64,000 nucleotides of DNA from Catenulispora sp. MAP5-51 (GTDB lineage Bacteria > Actinomycetota > Actinomycetes > Streptomycetales > Catenulisporaceae), in NCBI RefSeq assembly GCF_041261205.1, contig NZ_JBGCCH010000011.1, positions 1 through 64,000 of the forward strand, given 5' to 3'. Positions 8,383-18,686 of the stretch are shown piece by piece. Each line of letters begins with the position of its first letter. The first letter of the stretch is position 1. The position numbers and the translations under genes were made by a program. Under the pieces are notes generated by a model that worked only from the letters and a program-made list of their open reading frames with translations, ran no database searches and was not told where the DNA came from.

Positions 8383-9552
8383 CTAGAGCACCGCCGCCGT
8401 TAAAGGTGCTCCGGCATCGGCCACCCGGGCGGCGTCCATCACGGCTCCGGCGGTCACCAGGCGGCGGCCCTGCGCCAGATCGCGGGGGCGCCCGATCGCC
8501 AGGACGGCGGTCAGCCGGGCGTGTGGATCAAGCCAGCACACCGACCACGTCGGCGCGCTGAGGTCGCCGCGCAGCACCAGGCGGTCGGCGGAGGTGTGGT
8601 GCCCGATGTACTGCACCATCCGTCCGAACTGCTCGCTCCAGAAGTAGGGCACCGGGTCGTACAGCTCCGCGCCGACGCCCTCCAGCAGGTTCGGCACCAG
8701 CGACTGCGGGCCCCGCAGCGCGTTGTCCCAGTGTTCGACGCGGATGTGGCGCCCGCCGTAGCGCACGCTGCGATACGCCGCGACGTCCCCGACGGCGAAC
8801 ACGCCGGGCACGTTCGTCTCCAGATACTCCGAGACCAGCAGCGAGCCGTCCTGGGCCCGGTGGAACGCCTCGCCGAGCCAGCGGGTGTCCGGGCGGGCCC
8901 CGACGGCGACCAGGGTGTGGTCGGAGCCCGGGGGCGGCCCGGTGACCGGGTCCGAGCACTTGAGCACGGCGCCGGCCTCGGCGTACCAGCCGGCCATCGC
9001 CTGCCCGATCGCCGGCGGGAAGATCGCGGCCAGCGGGCGCTCGCGCGCCTCGTGGACCACGACCTCGGTCCCGGCGTTGCGGGCCGCGGTGGCCACCTCG
9101 GCGCCGATCCATCCCGCGCCGACGATGGCCATCGGCTTGCCGCCCAGGACGCGCTCGCGCAGCCGCAGCGCGTCCTCGTAGGTGCGCAGCGTCTCGCCGA
9201 AGCCGAGCTGGACCGGCACCGATCCGGTGGCCACGACCAGCCGGTCGTAGCGCAGCTCGACGCCGGTCTCGGTGGTCACCACTCCGGGGGCCCAGCCGAC
9301 GGCTCGCTCGCCGAACCGGCACTCCACCTCGGCCTCGGCGAAGTCGAACGCGAAGGCGAGCTCCTCGACCTCCTCGACCGCGCCGCGCCCGGCGGCCAGC
9401 ATCGCTTTGGACAACGGGGGCCGGTCGTAGGGCGCGTGTTTCTCCTCGCCCAGGAACGTGACCGAGCCGTGGAAACCCTTTTCGCGCAGCGACCGCACCG
9501 TGTGCAGTCCTGCCATGCCGCCGCCGACGACGAGAACACGTTCTAGTTTCAT
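8383..9552 (-). CDS. ferredoxin-reductase-like FAD/NAD(P)-dependent oxidoreductase
   Basis: 389 residues. Two dinucleotide-binding folds: FAD site VLVVGGGMAGLHTVRSL at the N-terminus and NAD(P) site MAIVGAGWIGAEVA near residue 145. FAD motifs VATGSVPV and VFAVGDVA follow, and the C-terminal region (YFWSEQFG) is that of rubredoxin/ferredoxin reductase-like proteins. It likely moves electrons from NAD(P)H to a ferredoxin or oxygenase partner, none of which is adjacent. The ATG at 9552 starts exactly at the Rossmann strand; longer upstream frames run into the divergent gene. Confidence 0.85.
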   Translation of the reverse strand: MKLERVLVVGGGMAGLHTVRSLREKGFHGSVTFLGEEKHAPYDRPPLSKAMLAAGRGAVEEVEELAFAFDFAEAEVECRFGERAVGWAPGVVTTETGVELRYDRLVVATGSVPVQLGFGETLRTYEDALRLRERVLGGKPMAIVGAGWIGAEVATAARNAGTEVVVHEARERPLAAIFPPAIGQAMAGWYAEAGAVLKCSDPVTGPPPGSDHTLVAVGARPDTRWLGEAFHRAQDGSLLVSEYLETNVPGVFAVGDVAAYRSVRYGGRHIRVEHWDNALRGPQSLVPNLLEGVGAELYDPVPYFWSEQFGRMVQYIGHHTSADRLVLRGDLSAPTWSVCWLDPHARLTAVLAIGRPRDLAQGRRLVTAGAVMDAARVADAGAPLTAAVL

Positions 9553-9594
9553 CAGTCCGTCACTGTATCCCGGGGACAACCTGTATGCGCCATC

Positions 9595-10839
9595 ATGGTC
9601 GCCGTGGCGAGCGAGGACTACCCGGACACCCCGATCGAATCCGACGAGGACGACGGCAGCGCCGACATAGCGGCCGACGACGCCGGCCCGGACAAGGGCC
9701 GCTCCCCGCACGCGGTACAGCGCGTGACCTGGGCCGAGCTGTTCTTCGACCTGGTGTTCGTGTTCGCCGTCACCCAGGTCGCGCACGCGATGTACGTCGG
9801 GGCCGGCTGGGCGGACCTGGGCCGCTCGGTGCTGCTGTTCGTGCCGTTCTGGTGGGCTTGGGTGGGCTGCGCCATCGTGTTCAACGGCATGGTCATCTCG
9901 GCGACGAAGCGGCACCTGGTGCTGCTGGCCATCGCCGGGGCGGCGTTCGTCATGTGCGTCTCGGTGCCGGACGCCTACGGCAACCGCGGCGTGCTGTTCG
10001 GTGCGGCGTACCTGGTCTCCCGGATCCTGCTCGGCGCCACGATGCAGGCGCGCGACGCGTTCCAGATCCGGCTCAACCCGTTCACCGTCGGCGTCCTGGC
10101 CGGCGTGGCCTGGACGGTTGCCGGATTCCTGCCGAGCGACACCCGGCAGTGGGTGTGGCTGGCGATCGCGGCGGTCGAGCTCGCGGTCCCGATCGTGCTG
10201 GGGCACCGGCTGGACTACATGCAGTTCGACGCCTCGCACCTGCCGGAGCGCTTCGGGCTGTTCGTCATCATCGCGCTCGGCGAGACGCTGGTCGGGATCG
10301 GGCAGGGCGGCACGCGCAACGCGCTGCACGGCGAGGAGGCGGTGACGCTGTTCGTGGCGTTCCTGCTCTCGTGCGGGCTGTGGTGGACGTACTTCCAGTA
10401 CGGCGCCTCGGCGACCGAGCACGCCCTGAAAGTCGCCAAGGTCCCGGCGCTGCTGGTGCGCTCCTCCTTCTCCTACGGCCACATGCTGTTCGTGCTGGGC
10501 ATCATGCTGGCCGCGGCCGGCATGGCGCAGGCGGTGGCCGCCCCGGGGGCGCACCCGCACGGCGTGCACGCGCTGCTGCTCGGCAGCGGCGTCTCGCTGT
10601 ACATAGCGACCTTCTGCTACACGCGGATCATGATGTTCGGCGGCGCCTCCTGGACCCGCACGGTGGCCGCGCTGCTGGCGATCGTGGTCACGGCCTGCTC
10701 CCCGGCGATGCCCGCGATCGCGCCGCTGGCGCTGCTGGCCGCGCTGGTCATCGCGCTGAACGCGTTCGAGTTCTACTGGGTCAGCTCCGGCAAGCAGCTG
10801 ATGCTGATCAACGTCTGGCAGGGTGCCGCCGGGCGGTGA
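9595..10839 (+). CDS. LtrA-family membrane protein
   Basis: 414 residues. An acidic N-terminal 40 residues is followed by multiple membrane helices. The family hallmark WAELFFDLVFVFAVTQ is at about 43-58, with FWWAWVG and LDYMQFDASHLPERFGLFVIIALGE further on. LtrA (low temperature requirement A) proteins are named from a Listeria cold-growth phenotype, but their biochemical role is unknown. Divergent from the flavoprotein gene with a 42-bp gap and 73 bp before thiO. Confidence 0.85.
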   Translation: MVAVASEDYPDTPIESDEDDGSADIAADDAGPDKGRSPHAVQRVTWAELFFDLVFVFAVTQVAHAMYVGAGWADLGRSVLLFVPFWWAWVGCAIVFNGMVISATKRHLVLLAIAGAAFVMCVSVPDAYGNRGVLFGAAYLVSRILLGATMQARDAFQIRLNPFTVGVLAGVAWTVAGFLPSDTRQWVWLAIAAVELAVPIVLGHRLDYMQFDASHLPERFGLFVIIALGETLVGIGQGGTRNALHGEEAVTLFVAFLLSCGLWWTYFQYGASATEHALKVAKVPALLVRSSFSYGHMLFVLGIMLAAAGMAQAVAAPGAHPHGVHALLLGSGVSLYIATFCYTRIMMFGGASWTRTVAALLAIVVTACSPAMPAIAPLALLAALVIALNAFEFYWVSSGKQLMLINVWQGAAGR

Positions 10840-10912
10840 ACGTCTTGTGTGCGGCGGGCCCTCGGCGGAGGGCCACCGCCGTACATCGGACGTCGGATCT
10901 AGACTGTGGACC

Positions 10913-12066
10913 ATGCCAGTGCCTGCCAGTTCCGACGTCCTGATCATCGGCGGCGGCCTGATCGGGTTGGCCACCGCCTGGCGGACCGCCGAGCGCGGAC
11001 TGTCGGTGACGATCTGTGATCCGGCGCCGGGATCCAACGCCTCCTTCGCCGCCGCCGGGATGCTCACGCCGGTCACCGAGCTGCACTACGGCGAGGAGAC
11101 GCTGCTGGGCCTGAACCTGGCCTCGGCCGCGCGCTACCCCTCCTTCATGGAGGAACTGCGGGAGGCCGCCGACGGGCTGGATCCGGGATACCGCGAAGCC
11201 GGGACACTGGTCGTCGCCTTCGACGCGGACGACCGGGAGGTCCTCTCCGAGCTCCACACGTTCCAGCAATCCCTTGGCCTGAAAGCAGAATGGCTCACCG
11301 GCCGGGAGGCGCGGCGGCTGGAGCCGATGCTGGCGCCGGCGGTGCGCGGCGGGCTGCTGGTGTCCGGGGACCACCAGGTCGACAACCGGATGCTGCTGGC
11401 CGCGCTGTTCGCGGCGCTGGAACGGAATCCGGACGTCACGATCGTGCGCGCCAAGGTCGCCGAGCTGACCGTGACCGGGGACCGCGCGACCGGCGTGGTG
11501 CTGGAGGACGGCACCGCGCTCTCGGCGGGACAGGTGGTGCTCTCGGCCGGATGCTGGTCCGGGCAGATCGCCGGCGTCCCGGAGGAACTGGTCCCGCCGG
11601 TGCGGCCGATCAAGGGGCAGATCATCCGGCTGGCGGTGCCGGACGTCTTCAAGCCGTTCCTGTCCCGCACGGTGCGCTACGTCGTCCGCAACAACCACGC
11701 CTACCTCGTGCCCCGCGCGCACGGCGAACTCGTACTCGGCGCGACCGTCGAGGAGCAGGACTACGACACCGCGGTCACCGCCGGCGGCGTCTACGAGCTG
11801 CTGCGCGACGCCCGCGAGCTGGTCCCCGGCATCACCGAGCTGCCGCTGGTCGAGACCCGCGCCGCGCTGCGCCCCGGCACCCCCGACAACGCCCCGCTGA
11901 TCGGCCCCACCGCGCTGCCCGGGCTGCTGTACGCCACCGGCCACTACCGGCACGGCGTCCTGCTCACCCCGGCCACCGCGGACGGCATGGCGGAGGTCCT
12001 GGCCACCGGCACGGTCCCGGAGGCGCTGGCCCCCTTCAGTCCTCTCAGGTTCGCGGGATCCCAGAA

Positions 12067-12070
<4 letters not shown>
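10913..12070 (+). CDS. thiO: glycine oxidase ThiO
   Basis: 385 residues. FAD-dependent amine oxidase that makes the glycine imine used in thiazole synthesis. The dinucleotide fold VLIIGGGLIGLATAWRTAERG starts at residue 8. ASFAAAGMLTPVTE, GCWSGQIAG and the C-terminal ATGHYRHGVLLTPATA are ThiO signatures. ATG 10913 places the FAD strand at the N-terminus; an upstream start at 10823 would overlap ltrA. The stop overlaps thiS (ATGA). Confidence 0.93.
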
Positions 12071-13203
<1,133 letters not shown>

Positions 13204-13258
13204 AGCACGCGTAGCGGTCGTGGTCGTAGCTCCGGGAACGATGACGACAGCTGCGCTC

Positions 13259-13969
13259 TTATTCCTCCTCGCGCGAGCTGTGGGAACGCACAGCCCGCTG
13301 CGCGACGACCGACGGGGCGATCTCGGCCCCCGAGGCGGCCGCGGCGCCGTCGTTCGCCGCCTCCCGCTCGCTGTGCTGGCCCGGGTTGGTCACCGGGACA
13401 CCGGAGGCGCCGGCGGTGCCCGTCTCGGCGATTCCCCTGGTGTTCTTGTCCAGATGTCCGTACTCGTGGAACGCGGTGGCGGTGTCGTGTTCGACGCCCG
13501 CGCCGAAGAAGATGTGCTCGCCGACCGTCATGGCCGCGGCGCCGAACGTCGCGACGGCGCGCTGCGCGAGCGGACCGGTGTGCACGCGACCCCGGGACAG
13601 GCGATCGTTCTGATAGAACGACTGGGCCTTCTGGAGCGTGCCGCTCTCGATCGACCGGCTGGCGGAAGCCTTGGCGGCGTTGAGGATGTCCGCAGGCGTC
13701 TCGACGGTCTCGGTCTCGGTCTCGGTCTGGACGGCCGCGCGGCGCTGGACGGGGCCGTGACCGCAGTCGCCACCGTGAACGTGTTCTTCTTGGCCGAGCA
13801 TGCTGGACACGGTCTGATTGCCGAGTGCGCGCTGAAGCGTCAGCACCGCGGCGGGGGTCATCGGCCCGCCGAACGCGGCGGCCGGGGACATCACGGCAGG
13901 ACGCGGAGTCTTGGCCGCCCCGGCGCCCTTTCTGTCCTTGCTCGCGGGCAACTTTTCCGGTGTGTGCAT
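13259..13969 (-). CDS. DUF4157 (eCIS-core-like) HExxH protein
   Basis: 236 residues. The N-terminal third is Pro/Ala/Lys-rich and disordered and carries LQRALGNQTVSSML, the short motif typical of proteins associated with extracellular contractile injection systems. A TETETETVET spacer, encoded by a hexamer repeat, separates it from the DUF4157 core: GRVHTGPLAQRAVATFGAAAMTVGEHIFFGAG and the metalloprotease-like motif FHEYGHL. Family members are thought to be eCIS cargo or peptidase-like factors. No tail, sheath or baseplate gene is in the window. The ATG at 13969 is chosen because the upstream extension reads like non-coding DNA. It converges with thiG and is divergent from the kinase gene. 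Confidence 0.78.
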   Translation of the reverse strand: MHTPEKLPASKDRKGAGAAKTPRPAVMSPAAAFGGPMTPAAVLTLQRALGNQTVSSMLGQEEHVHGGDCGHGPVQRRAAVQTETETETVETPADILNAAKASASRSIESGTLQKAQSFYQNDRLSRGRVHTGPLAQRAVATFGAAAMTVGEHIFFGAGVEHDTATAFHEYGHLDKNTRGIAETGTAGASGVPVTNPGQHSEREAANDGAAAASGAEIAPSVVAQRAVRSHSSREEE

Positions 13970-14189
13970 GGGTCCCGCCTTCGCAGGGGTACAGACGACA
14001 GTCAATCCACCATTGATAGCGCGATCGCGGTGATCCCGGCAGACGGCTCCTGGGCACCGATGAGTGCCCCTACGGGCAACCGGGGCGGTCGACACGACTC
14101 GCGGCGCAAGGCCGGAGATGAAACGGTCTGGCAACTACGGGCTGTTTCCCACCCGACCACCGACGGTCCCAAGCTCTAGACTCACCCTC

Positions 14190-16013
14190 GTGGACAAGAC
14201 TTTGGACGATTCGCTGGTCGGGCAGGTTCTCGACAAGCGCTATCGGGTCGACTCCCTGATCGCTCGCGGGGGCATGGCAACGGTCTACCTGGCCACCGAC
14301 CGCAGGCTCGACCGGGTGGTCGCGCTGAAGGTCATGCATCCGGAGCTGGCGCGGCACGAGGAGTTCGTGTCGCGCTTCATCCGGGAGGCGAAAACCGCCG
14401 CGCGACTGACCCATCCGAACATCGTGGCGGTCTTCGACCAGAGCGCCGACGGCGGGCACGTATATCTGGTCATGGAGTTCGTCGACGGGCAGACGCTGCG
14501 CGAGCTGCTCAGCGACCGCGGCCGCTTCACGCCGCGCGAGGCGCTGGAGATCCTCGGGCCGGTGCTGTCGGCCCTGGGCGCCGCGCACCGCGCCGGGATG
14601 GTGCACCGGGACGTCAAGCCGGAGAACGTGCTGATCGGCAAGGAGGGGACCTACGCGCACGCGGTGAAGGTCGCCGACTTCGGGCTGGCCCGCTCGGCCG
14701 CCGCCGGGGCCACGGTCTCGCTGGCCGGGATGATCGTCGGCACCGCCTCGTATCTGGCCCCTGAGCAGGTCAAGTCCGGGATCTGCGACGCCCGCTCGGA
14801 CGTGTACTCCTCCGGGATCGTGCTCTACGAGATGCTCACCGGCGCCAAGCCGTTCGTCGCCGACTCCCCGATCCAGGTCGCCTACCGGCACGTGCACGAC
14901 GACGTGCCGAGCCCGTCGGCCGCCGTGCCCGGCCTGGACCCGGCGCTGGACGCGCTGGTGGCCCGGGCCACGGCCCGCGAGCCCGAGCTGCGGCCCGCCG
15001 ACGCCAACGTCCTGCACGCCGAGGTGATGCGCACCATCGGCAGCCTGCCGGACGCGGCGCTGGACTTCGGCGCGATCCCGGAGGACACCGACCCGGACAA
15101 CACCGCGACCGCGGAGTTCGCGGCTCTGTCCGAGCAGCGGCACTTCGCGCGGACCCGGGTGATGCCGGCGCCGGAGACCACCCGCGCCGTGCCGCCGCCC
15201 CCGCCGCTGCCGAGCAACCCCACGCGGGTCGACCACGCGGCCCGGGCCACCAAGCCCGGCGGCAAGCAGGTCTACAAGGCGCGCACGTCCCCGAACCAGC
15301 CGCGCCAGCTCGTCCCGGCCGACCAGCGCTGGCGGCCCCGGCGCGGGCACTACGCGCTGGCCGTGATCCTCGTCGTGGCCCTGATCCTGGGGATCGCGGC
15401 GTGGTGGACGGCCAGCGGGCAGTTCCGCTCGATGCCCTCGGTGATCCGGCAGACGCAGGACGCTGCGATCGCGGAGCTTCAGCACGACGGGCTGCACGCG
15501 GAGGTGCTGTCGGACTACAGCGACAGCGTGCCGTCCGGACAGGTGATCATGTCCTCGCCGGATCCGTCCGGGAAGGTGAAGAAGGGCGGCGACGTCCAGC
15601 TCACCGTGTCCAAGGGCCCCAAGCCCGTCACGGTGCCCGACGAGGCGGGCCAGGACCCCGGCTCGGCCACGCAGGCGCTGCGGACCGCCGGGTTCCAGGT
15701 CGTGATCGCGCCGGACCAGGTCTTCTCCGAGACCGTGGCCAGCGGCTCGGTGGCGTCGGTGACGCCGCCGATGGCGCAGCCCGGGGCCACGGTGACGCTC
15801 ACCATCTCCAAAGGCGCGCAGACGTTCCAAGTACCCAGCGTGACCGGACTTTCGGAGGACGACGCCAAAGCGAAGCTGGCGGCCGCGGGGTTCGACAACG
15901 TAGAAGTCAATAAGTGGTTCTTCGGCGACACCGTTTATTCGCAACAGCCTGGGGCGGGGAAGTATGCGCGGCACAAAGACCCCGTGGCGCTGTTCGAGAA
16001 CCCGCTGTCCTGA
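14190..16013 (+). CDS. PASTA-domain Ser/Thr protein kinase
   Basis: 607 residues. Cytoplasmic kinase domain about 13-280: Gly loop IARGGMATVYLA, Lys47 (VALKVM), catalytic loop HRDVKPEN with Asp141, DFGLARS, and APEQ. A Pro-rich linker, one membrane helix about 389-408, then three extracytoplasmic PASTA repeats that bind muropeptides or lipid II in homologues such as PknB. It probably couples envelope state to intracellular phosphorylation. A GTG at 14190 begins VDKTLDDSLVGQVLDKRY, the usual N-terminus. The Rv2175c-like gene at 7950 is a plausible substrate by analogy with PknL. Confidence 0.92.
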   Translation: MDKTLDDSLVGQVLDKRYRVDSLIARGGMATVYLATDRRLDRVVALKVMHPELARHEEFVSRFIREAKTAARLTHPNIVAVFDQSADGGHVYLVMEFVDGQTLRELLSDRGRFTPREALEILGPVLSALGAAHRAGMVHRDVKPENVLIGKEGTYAHAVKVADFGLARSAAAGATVSLAGMIVGTASYLAPEQVKSGICDARSDVYSSGIVLYEMLTGAKPFVADSPIQVAYRHVHDDVPSPSAAVPGLDPALDALVARATAREPELRPADANVLHAEVMRTIGSLPDAALDFGAIPEDTDPDNTATAEFAALSEQRHFARTRVMPAPETTRAVPPPPPLPSNPTRVDHAARATKPGGKQVYKARTSPNQPRQLVPADQRWRPRRGHYALAVILVVALILGIAAWWTASGQFRSMPSVIRQTQDAAIAELQHDGLHAEVLSDYSDSVPSGQVIMSSPDPSGKVKKGGDVQLTVSKGPKPVTVPDEAGQDPGSATQALRTAGFQVVIAPDQVFSETVASGSVASVTPPMAQPGATVTLTISKGAQTFQVPSVTGLSEDDAKAKLAAAGFDNVEVNKWFFGDTVYSQQPGAGKYARHKDPVALFENPLS

Positions 16014-16021
16014 TAGCCGCA

Positions 16022-16069
16022 CTGAGAGCTGCCTTGAGAACTGCCCTGAGAGTTGTCCTGAGAGTTGTC
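16022..16069 (+). repeat. 12-bp tandem repeats after the kinase stop codon
   Basis: Four consecutive 12-mers: TGAGAGCTGCCT, TGAGAACTGCCC, then TGAGAGTTGTCC twice. The array starts 8 nt past the kinase stop. The rest of the 326-bp gap to 16339 holds no gene I can support, apart from a 37-codon frame from ATG 16232 whose stop overlaps the next gene's GTG. Confidence 0.8.
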
Positions 16070-16339
16070 CTGGGACGGGAGCGCGCCGGATCGGTGTGCT
16101 CCCCCCGCGTCACCTGCGAGGACGAAGACTTCTGCGATTCGGCGTGTTCCCCTTAGGGAGACATCCATACTCGACAGTGTCCACTCGATGACGGAGCGTC
16201 AGCGATGGTCGGAGGCGCGGTCGGGCGGGTATGGGGATGAGTGGACGTAAGCCGTCCGGCGCGGCGGAGGCCAGGGGGCCGGAGCCGAAAGCGCGGGCGG
16301 CGTACGGGTGGGCAGGCAGCGAGAGGGTGGGAGCACGCA

Positions 16340-18190
16340 GTGGATAGGACGGTGGCGGGACAAGCCGCCACTCCCTTTTCCGTAACAACCGGCGCCCCGG
16401 AGACGGGCCTGGCTGGAACGGGAGGTGAGAAGCGCACACCCCGGCACGCAGCACCGCCGCACGACTGGCATGACACCGCCGACTCGGTGCGCCTGCGACT
16501 GGCGCTGCTGAACCGGGCCAGCGAGGAGATCGGCACGACGCTGGATTTAGTGCGCACCGCCGAGGAACTGGTCGCGATCGCCATCCCGGACTTCGCCGAC
16601 ACCACGTGGGTGCTGCTGCAGGAGCGGGTCGCCACCCACCACGAAATCCCGGCGCCGTTCAAGGACGGCGGGGCCCGGGTGCGCCGGCTGGCCCTGGGCG
16701 TGTCGGAGAAGGACCCGCTGCCGGTGGAGTTCTGGCTGTCCACGCTGCCGATCGGGGAGACCGCGGTGTGCCCGCCGGCCTCGCCGTTCGCCCGCTGCAT
16801 GGCCGAGCGGCGCTCGCTGTTCTTCCCGGTGGTCCCCGACGACCTGGCCGGGCGTACCGCCGAGGAGTTCGGCCGGCCGGACTTCTACCGGGCCATGGCC
16901 GGGCGCTCGCTGCTTCTCAGCCCCCTGATGGCACGCGGCCGGGTGCTGGGGCTGCTGGCGTTCAACCGCGACCCGGCCGAGCGCGCCGAGTTCTGCGGCC
17001 GGGACGTGGAGCTGGCGGACAACCTGGCGCGGCGCACGGCGCTGTGCATCGACAACGCGCGGCTGTACAACCTGGAGAAGTCGCAGGCGCTGACACTCCA
17101 GAGCTCGCTGCTGCCCAAGCGCGTGCAGCCGCCGCCGGGCATGGAGGTGGCGCACCGCTACGTCCCCGGCAGCGACGTCGCGGAGGTCGGCGGCGACTGG
17201 TTCGACGTGATCCCGCTGACCGGCGGCCGGGTGGCGCTGGTGGTCGGGGACGTGATGGGGCACGGGATGCAGGCGGCCACGGTGATGGGGCAGCTGCGCA
17301 CCGCGGTCCGGACGCTGGCCCGCCTGGACCTGCCGGTCACCGAGCTGATGGGGCACCTGGACGCCCTGCTGCCGGACATGGCGGACAGCTACCTGTTCGC
17401 CACGTGCATCATCGCGGTGCACGACCCGGAGGCCCGCACCTGCGAGATCGTCCGGGCCGGCCACGTGCCGCCGGTGATCGTGCACCCGGACCCGTCGGTG
17501 AAGCCGCGGGTGGAGGACGTCCCGGCGAACCGGCCGCTGGGGCTGGGATTCGTGTCGGACCCCTTCGAGTCCTGGACCCTGGACCTGCCCGAGGGTTCCC
17601 TGCTGGTGCTGTGCACGGACGGACTGGTCGAGTCGAAGAACCGCGACATCGGAGACGGATTACATCTGTTGCTGGAGAACCTGGGCGATCCCGAGGCGGG
17701 TCTGGAAGAGATCTGCGACACCCTGACCCGCACCCTGGTGCTGGAAGGCGACCGCGACGACCTGGCGCTCCTGGTGGCGCGCATCGGGAGGGCCCCCTCG
17801 CGCTCGGCGTCGTGGGAGCTGCCGGCGGAGTCGTACGCGGTCCGCGAGGCCCGGCACTTCGTTCGGCAACAGGCGGGCTCCTGGGGCCTGCCGGAGGACA
17901 CCGTGGACACGGCGGAGCTGCTGGTCAGCGAGCTGGCGACGAACGCGGTGCGGCACGCGGCGGGGCCGGGGCCGATCGAGATCCGGCTGTCGTACGACGA
18001 GCGGCTGACGTGCGAGGTCGCCGACCAGGTCGGGGCCGAGCCGCGGCCGGCGGCGCTGCCGGACGAGCTGGAGGAGAGCGGGCGGGGGTTGTTCTTGGTG
18101 AGCGAGCTGTCGGCGGATTGGGGGTCGCGGCGGACTTCTACGGGGAAGGTTGTGTGGTTCGCATTGGAGGGGTTGGGGGTGGCGGCTTAG
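16340..18190 (+). CDS. GAF-SpoIIE-HATPase regulatory phosphatase
   Basis: 616 residues from the GTG at 16340. A GAF sensor domain about 50-230, a SpoIIE/PP2C phosphatase domain about 260-465 (metal-binding Asp in VGGDWFDV and VVGDVMGHG) and a C-terminal RsbW-like ATPase domain about 480-615 with VSELATNAVRHA. Such proteins dephosphorylate anti-sigma-factor antagonists and phosphorylate them through the kinase-like domain, tuning alternative sigma factors in response to a GAF ligand. No sigma or antagonist gene is adjacent. An ATG at 16241 in frame is possible but adds an Arg-rich leader. Confidence 0.88.
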   Translation: MDRTVAGQAATPFSVTTGAPETGLAGTGGEKRTPRHAAPPHDWHDTADSVRLRLALLNRASEEIGTTLDLVRTAEELVAIAIPDFADTTWVLLQERVATHHEIPAPFKDGGARVRRLALGVSEKDPLPVEFWLSTLPIGETAVCPPASPFARCMAERRSLFFPVVPDDLAGRTAEEFGRPDFYRAMAGRSLLLSPLMARGRVLGLLAFNRDPAERAEFCGRDVELADNLARRTALCIDNARLYNLEKSQALTLQSSLLPKRVQPPPGMEVAHRYVPGSDVAEVGGDWFDVIPLTGGRVALVVGDVMGHGMQAATVMGQLRTAVRTLARLDLPVTELMGHLDALLPDMADSYLFATCIIAVHDPEARTCEIVRAGHVPPVIVHPDPSVKPRVEDVPANRPLGLGFVSDPFESWTLDLPEGSLLVLCTDGLVESKNRDIGDGLHLLLENLGDPEAGLEEICDTLTRTLVLEGDRDDLALLVARIGRAPSRSASWELPAESYAVREARHFVRQQAGSWGLPEDTVDTAELLVSELATNAVRHAAGPGPIEIRLSYDERLTCEVADQVGAEPRPAALPDELEESGRGLFLVSELSADWGSRRTSTGKVVWFALEGLGVAA

Positions 18191-18686
18191 GGGGCTGCGC
18201 GGTGCGGCGGGGCCCCGGTGCCAGCGGTGCGGCGCGGGCGGTGCGGTACTGCGCGGGCATGGTCGCTGCGGGCTCGGGCGGTACGGGCGCGGTTGATGCG
18301 GGCTTGGTCGGTGCGCGCGTAGTCGGTGCGGTTGGTCTTTGGGTTTTAGAGGCTTTATACGGCTTCGCGCATGGTTTACGGGATCCGCTGGTAGCGCAGT
18401 TCGGCTGAGCGTCGCGAGCAGCGTCGGCGGCCGGCGGTTCGCGTGTTCACGACCGCGCATGAGTCCGAGTCACTGCGCACGCGTTTGGTCTGGCGGCCGT
18501 CTGCCACGTTTGGTGGGTGCCTAAGATCAAAGGCAGGTGCCTCCGGCGGGTGCTCTACAGCGGGCGGCGCGCCCTGCGGACCTCCTGCAACCGGCGGCCG
18601 GGCTTTGTTTTCGTGCGTGGTGGCGCCGCGTGGCTTGCCGGCGGTGCTGCTTGTGGTCGCCAGTGTTCCGGTCCCGCCGCTTCCGT
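18191..18686. other. 496-bp intergenic region with GCGGTGCGG-type repeats
   Basis: Between two convergent genes. The first 150 bp contain repeated GCGGTGCGG and CGGGC.TGGTCGG units that begin right at the SpoIIE-family stop. A less GC-rich patch follows (about 18330-18370). No open frame here has plausible protein character; the frames are low-complexity Gly/Arg/Pro readings. Confidence 0.5.

Noticed and set aside
7088-10912. TPP riboswitch for thiE or thiO
   Set aside because: Searched by eye for CTGAGA and ACCTGA-type blocks in the short upstream gaps; none present.
9585-11076. Long frames overlapping ltrA and extending the flavoprotein gene upstream
   Set aside because: The extension before 9552 is Arg/His/Gln low-complexity; the Rossmann strand begins at 9552.
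16232-16345. 37-codon frame whose stop overlaps the SpoIIE-family GTG
   Set aside because: Start-stop overlap is suggestive, but there is no clear RBS and composition is like intergenic DNA; kept only as a note.
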